Shown in pieces: positions 60,043 through 64,000 of a DNA stretch of 64,000 bases; the first letter of the stretch is position 1, and each line of letters opens with the position of its first letter. The notes under the pieces were generated by a model, which saw only the letters and a program-made list of their open reading frames with translations, made no database searches and was not told where the DNA came from. Location of the stretch: contig NC_062213.1 of the NCBI RefSeq assembly GCF_902686445.1, forward strand, positions 56,431,268-56,495,267, given 5' to 3'. A program made the position numbers and the translations under genes. Origin of the DNA: Sciurus carolinensis. Its lineage: Eukaryota; Chordata; Mammalia; Rodentia; Sciuridae.

Positions 60043-60140
60043 TGGGGGCTCAAAACCTCGCCCTAGTCCTAGCTGAGGGACTCAGAAGCTGTTCTGTGTG
60101 TTACAGGAGCTGTTGAAAGTTGCTGCGCTTCTGGTCAGGT
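60043..60140 (+). other. ERV1 primer-binding site and leader
   Basis: TGGGGGCTC (60043-60051) matches the first nine bases of the tRNA-Pro primer-binding site used by gammaretroviruses; the rest has decayed. A splice-donor-like CAGGTAAGAG lies at about 60137-60146. Confidence 0.5.
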
Positions 60141-60374
60141 AAGAGAATATACTGCTGCTTTTGTTCTTCTGCCACTGCAAAGTGACAGAAAAACTCACTG
60201 TTTTTTCTTAGTGAAGCTTTTATAAAAGTAGCTGTTGGATAATCAGTGTTCATCCTATAGTATAGTCTCTATGTGGAAAGATAAATCTGACTGGGTTGAA
60301 AACCCAGAGACATTTTTTGGTAGAACTTCACTTAATCACATTAATTCAAGTCTCTTACAAATGTTTTTCTATCT

Positions 60375-61030
60375 TTACAATTTTCTTATTGAGGTATAAT
60401 TTTTGTAAAATAAATCCACTTAAAGTTTATAATTTGATGCATTTTTACAGAGGTATATTCCTGTAAAATCATTACTATAATTATGATACAAATCATTTCC
60501 ATCATGTCAAAAAATTTCTGTATCTTTACAGCCTATCTTCTTGACCACAGGCAAACATTTTTTTGGCACTCTGGATTAATTTGGTCTTTCTAGAATGTTA
60601 TATAAGTGGAAAAAATATAATGTTTATTTCCTATGTCTGATTTTGTTTTAAACTCAGCATAATAAGTTTCAGGTCTTTCCATGTCACACACCTCAATATT
60701 TTTCCTGTTTTTTTTTTTTTTTTTTTTTTTTTTAATTGTTGAATTATGTAATCCATTGTCTAGATAGATTTACTAAAGCCTGTTGATAGATATTTAGGTG
60801 TTTTCCTATTTTCAGCTATGAAGAATAAATCCACTATTTTATTTGAGCACAGCCTATGTGGACATGGAAATACTCTTTTTCTTTTTCTCTTGAGTAAATG
60901 TAGTTGGTATCTCTTAGACTTTTTAAGAAACTGTAAAACAAAATTTTAAAAGGGTTGCGCTGATTCATACCGATAACAGCAAAGTGGAGGAGTCCCAGTT
61001 ACTCTACATGATTGCTAACATTTGGTATTG
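60375..61030 (-). mobile_element. Ancient L1M/L1ME fragment
   Basis: TTATTGAGGTATAATTTTTG (60388), TAGAATGTTATATAAGTGGA and TCAGCATAATAAGTTTCAGG are inverse L1 3' blocks in order. A T run of about 24 at 60710-60733 is within it. Confidence 0.7.
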
Positions 61031-61079
61031 CTTTTTAGGTTTGGTGACCTGAAAAGGTGTAATCATAACATTGGCTTTG

Positions 61080-62185
61080 GTTAAAGTTAGGTTTTTGAAG
61101 TATACACACAGTAAGATTCAGCATGTTTAGGGATGCTGTTACTAAGTTTGACAATGTGCACAGTCAGGTATAAGGTCAAGTCAGTATCTTCAACGCAGTC
61201 TGTGTATGAAATATTATGGAATATTACAATTGCCCCCAGGAGCTGTGAGGTGTGCTTTGTAGTCTCAGACCATCCATTCCTAGTCAAGGGACTCCTGATT
61301 TAACTTTCATTCTCAAGACATCACATTTTCTAGAATGGCACCGAAGGAATCAGACATCATGCAGCATTTTGCAACACCACCCTCAACTTAGTACAATGTT
61401 CCAGAGATTCATCCCTGCCATCATATCAATAGTTTGTTTCTTTCTGTGCTGAGTAGTGTTTTATTATATTGGTGTACCACACTTTAAGCACTCAATAGTT
61501 GATGGACATAGGATTTTTTCCACTTTTTTGGTTGTTATGAATAGCATTACTATAAATATTCACATATATGTCTTTGTGTAAACATGTGTTTCATTTAAAA
61601 TACCCAGAGGCTAGATTTCTGGGTCACATTTCATTATATGTTTTGACTTTATAAGAAAGTGCCAAGGTATATTCCAAAGATGGTATATTATTTTTCTTTC
61701 CAACTAGTGATATTGAAAATTCTTGCTGTCATTCCATATTCTGTCCAGTAGTTGCTGTTATTTGTTTTAAATTCTAGACACTCATAGTGGTACTTAGGCA
61801 CTTTTCCAGGGACTAATGATGGCAAGTTATCTTCTCATATGTTTATTTTCTACCCATCTCTCTGTTTTTGCAGGGGAGGGTATGGCGGTAAAGAGTCTAT
61901 TAAAAGTCTTGCACATTTTAATTGGATTATTTATTATTAAAAAAAAATACTTTACATTTTGAACATAACCCTTTATAAGACATGTGTTTTGCACATATAT
62001 TTTCCATACTATGCTTCTTCTTTATTTTATTGACTATCTATTGAAGAATAGAGGTTTTAAATTTTAATTGTCAAATTATTAATTTTTTTCTTTCATAGTT
62101 TGTGATTTTTGTTTCTTAAGAAATGTTCACCTAGCTCAAGATCGCAAAGATGTATTATTTTGTTTGTTTAATTCTAGGAGATTCA
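61080..62185 (-). mobile_element. Ancient L1M/L1ME fragment, second
   Basis: Repeats the same inverse order: GTGCTGAGTAGTGTTTTATT (61446), GTTGATGGACATAGGA, ACCCAGAGGCTAGATTTCTG (61603), and further ORF2 C-terminal antisense sequence up to about 62185. Confidence 0.7.
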
Positions 62186-62217
62186 TAGTGTTAAAGTTGA
62201 CATTTTAGTTGGTTTTT

Positions 62218-62384
62218 CTCTTCCATTTTCCCCACCGTGATGTTCTCTGAGTTGGCACAGGCCCAGAAGCAATGGAGTTAACCGACCCCACACTAAAATC
62301 TCTGAAACTTTGCCAAGATAAAGCTTTCCTCCTTATCAGTTATCTCATGTATTTTGTCACAGCAATGGCAAACTGACTAACACA
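62218..62384 (+). mobile_element. ERVL-MaLR LTR, 3' part
   Basis: CCACCGTGATGTTCTCTGAG, AAATCTCTGAAACTTTGCCA and the terminal GGCAAACTGACTAACACA match the end of the plus-strand MaLR LTR at 31188-31496. Confidence 0.7.
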
Positions 62385-62473
62385 TGACTTAATTACCTTT
62401 TTAAGGCCCCACCTTTTGATACCATCACCTTGACAACACTGGAATTTATAGGTTGGATATTCACACCACAGCA
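62385..62473 (-). mobile_element. Possible second LTR fragment in inverse orientation
   Basis: AAGGCCCCACCTTTTGATAC and the ending TTCACACCACAGCA resemble the inverse start of a MaLR-like LTR. Short and uncertain. Confidence 0.4.
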
Positions 62474-64000
62474 AATGGCATCACCCTAATACTATAATTA
62501 AAAATGACTTGTGTACGGGAAAATAGTTATATGTAATTTACATACAGCTAAGTCAGGAAGTGTTAGAGAGGAATGACATTTAAAATAGAAAAGAATGTAT
62601 AATGATGCAATTTGATACTTTATAATTGATAAGTTAGGACAAGGTATTCCTGGTCAGTGACATTTCAGATAGCACAAGAAATAAAAAGAAGTATGAGATC
62701 TGAGAAGCTGAGATTTCCTCAATTTTATATTACTTTCTAACTTTTTGAAACTACTTGGTTACTAGCAATTTAATGTTGCTTGATATCATAATTAATATGT
62801 CAAATAGCTACCATGAAATGAGATATTTTTCTTCAAAGGAGGAAAATGGGAGCAGTTTTACTGAAAATTCTAGAAAGTACTCTTAAACTATAGTAGAAAA
62901 AAAGATTTCTGATAGTCACATCTCTTTTTACTTCTAAGGTAAAACATTCCCCCCATCCTCCCAGTTCTGTTTTTTTCTTCCTCATCTGTCCTGATTGGCA
63001 TTTTTAAACTCAGCTGTAGGTTGGCCTTTTATTTTACTTAACTATTTTCCATTTTGATGACAGGCCTTACTCAGTTTTATTCAGTTTAAAAGTATAAAAG
63101 TATAGTAAATAATGAGACTGTATTATCGTGGCATTTTAGAAAAAATTTATTTGTCCTTGATCTCATCAAACTTTTCAAAATTTCTGAGGAAAGTGGGTTA
63201 AATGTTCCAAAGGAAGTAAACATTTTTTTTTTCTCAGTTTGTTGAGTTAGGAGAAGGTAATGTCTAAGAAGTGTGCCGAATTAATGAGACTCTTTCTTCT
63301 GAACTCTGCGCTCCTGGGAGATGTAAGTGGCTGTTTTAGCAGGGCACAATTGTACTACTCAATTTACCATTTTAAAGTAGGAGAAACAGAAAAGACCTAA
63401 TGCATTTAACCACAGGGGTAGAAGAGGGAGTAAGAATATAATTTCTCCATTTGTAGTTGGACCATTCCTCATCATGTGAGAATTGCCAGAGGATCCTTAA
63501 TGGGCACTAGTGCTTTAGAACTCTGAATTTCACACACCTCACAAGGCTGAGCTTGCCTTGGCAGAGTCAGGATTAGACATGTTTAAGCCAGCTTCCTGGT
63601 GATTTTAATAACAACACACTCTCTGATGATTTGAAAAGAAAATGGCTCCTGAGATTAGAAATGTCAGCTGTGGTGGGGAAGGACAAGGCCCTAAAACCAT
63701 GTCTGGTTGCTTCACAAACCCTTTAGAAATGACTCCCAGAACCATGATTTACCAATGGACAGAGACGACTATCCCAACAGGGATGGCTATCTGGATGGCT
63801 ATCCTTGGTCCTTGGCCTTTTTTTTTTTTTTTTTGCTTTTATAATCTGAATGAGGTCATGGGCCAAAGAAATAGGGCCATGAGCAATCAGGGCTTTACAG
63901 TGGAGTGACTGAACTTGTCATTCAGAATGAATATTTTATGTGAGCTGAGCAGGTCGGTGCATTTTGTATATTCCAAGGTACATTTTCTGAATAATTGAGT
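62474..64000. other. Unassigned AT-rich intergenic DNA
   Basis: No gene supported. The frame at 63642-63908 contains a poly-Phe run from a T tract (63819-63834) and has no recognisable motif. Confidence 0.4.

Noticed and set aside
63642..63908. 88-codon open frame near the right edge
   Set aside because: Contains a poly-Phe run from a T tract and no motif; compatible with chance.

Overview
The window is mammalian intergenic DNA made largely of transposable elements; I find no host protein-coding exon. Three things point to a squirrel-family rodent (Sciuridae). Four SINEs have a 7SL/B1-like left part joined to an ID-like tRNA right part. Two free ID elements carry a characteristic A/T-rich tail. 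Two young LINE-1 copies have tandem-monomer 5' UTRs. The family assignment is an inference from repeat content.

Layout. 1-819: 3' end of an endogenous betaretrovirus-like provirus (end of env, an MPMV-type constitutive transport element, polypurine tract, 3' LTR). 820-3055: degraded sequence with a tRNA-like relic and a second LTR. 3056-24150: one old sense-strand LINE-1 split into four pieces by three later LINE-1 insertions. These are 5205-11834 (young, near full length), 12345-16381 (middle-aged, ORF2 deleted) and 16823-23226 (young, with an open 348-codon ORF1). 24150-45230: AT-rich sequence with old L1 fragments, MaLR LTRs in both orientations, MIR, SINE and ID copies, a probable ERV1 LTR and an ERVL pol relic. 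45410-49122: long antisense L1, ending in a rearranged zone that contains a 273/266-bp inverted repeat. 50545-53280: ancient antisense L1s. 53280-64000: L2 and MIR relics, SINEs, a gammaretrovirus-like LTR with primer-binding site, two ancient L1 pieces and a MaLR fragment.

Function. No operon or pathway is present. The only long open frame that looks protein-coding in its own right is the L1 ORF1 at 18013-19059. All other L1 and ERV genes are broken, and the breaks are listed per element. The most notable signals are the CTE-like RNA export element, an amber codon shared by both young L1 ORF2 genes, the differently composed 5' UTR monomer arrays, the nested insertions, and the inverted repeat with a microhomology junction near 49 kb.
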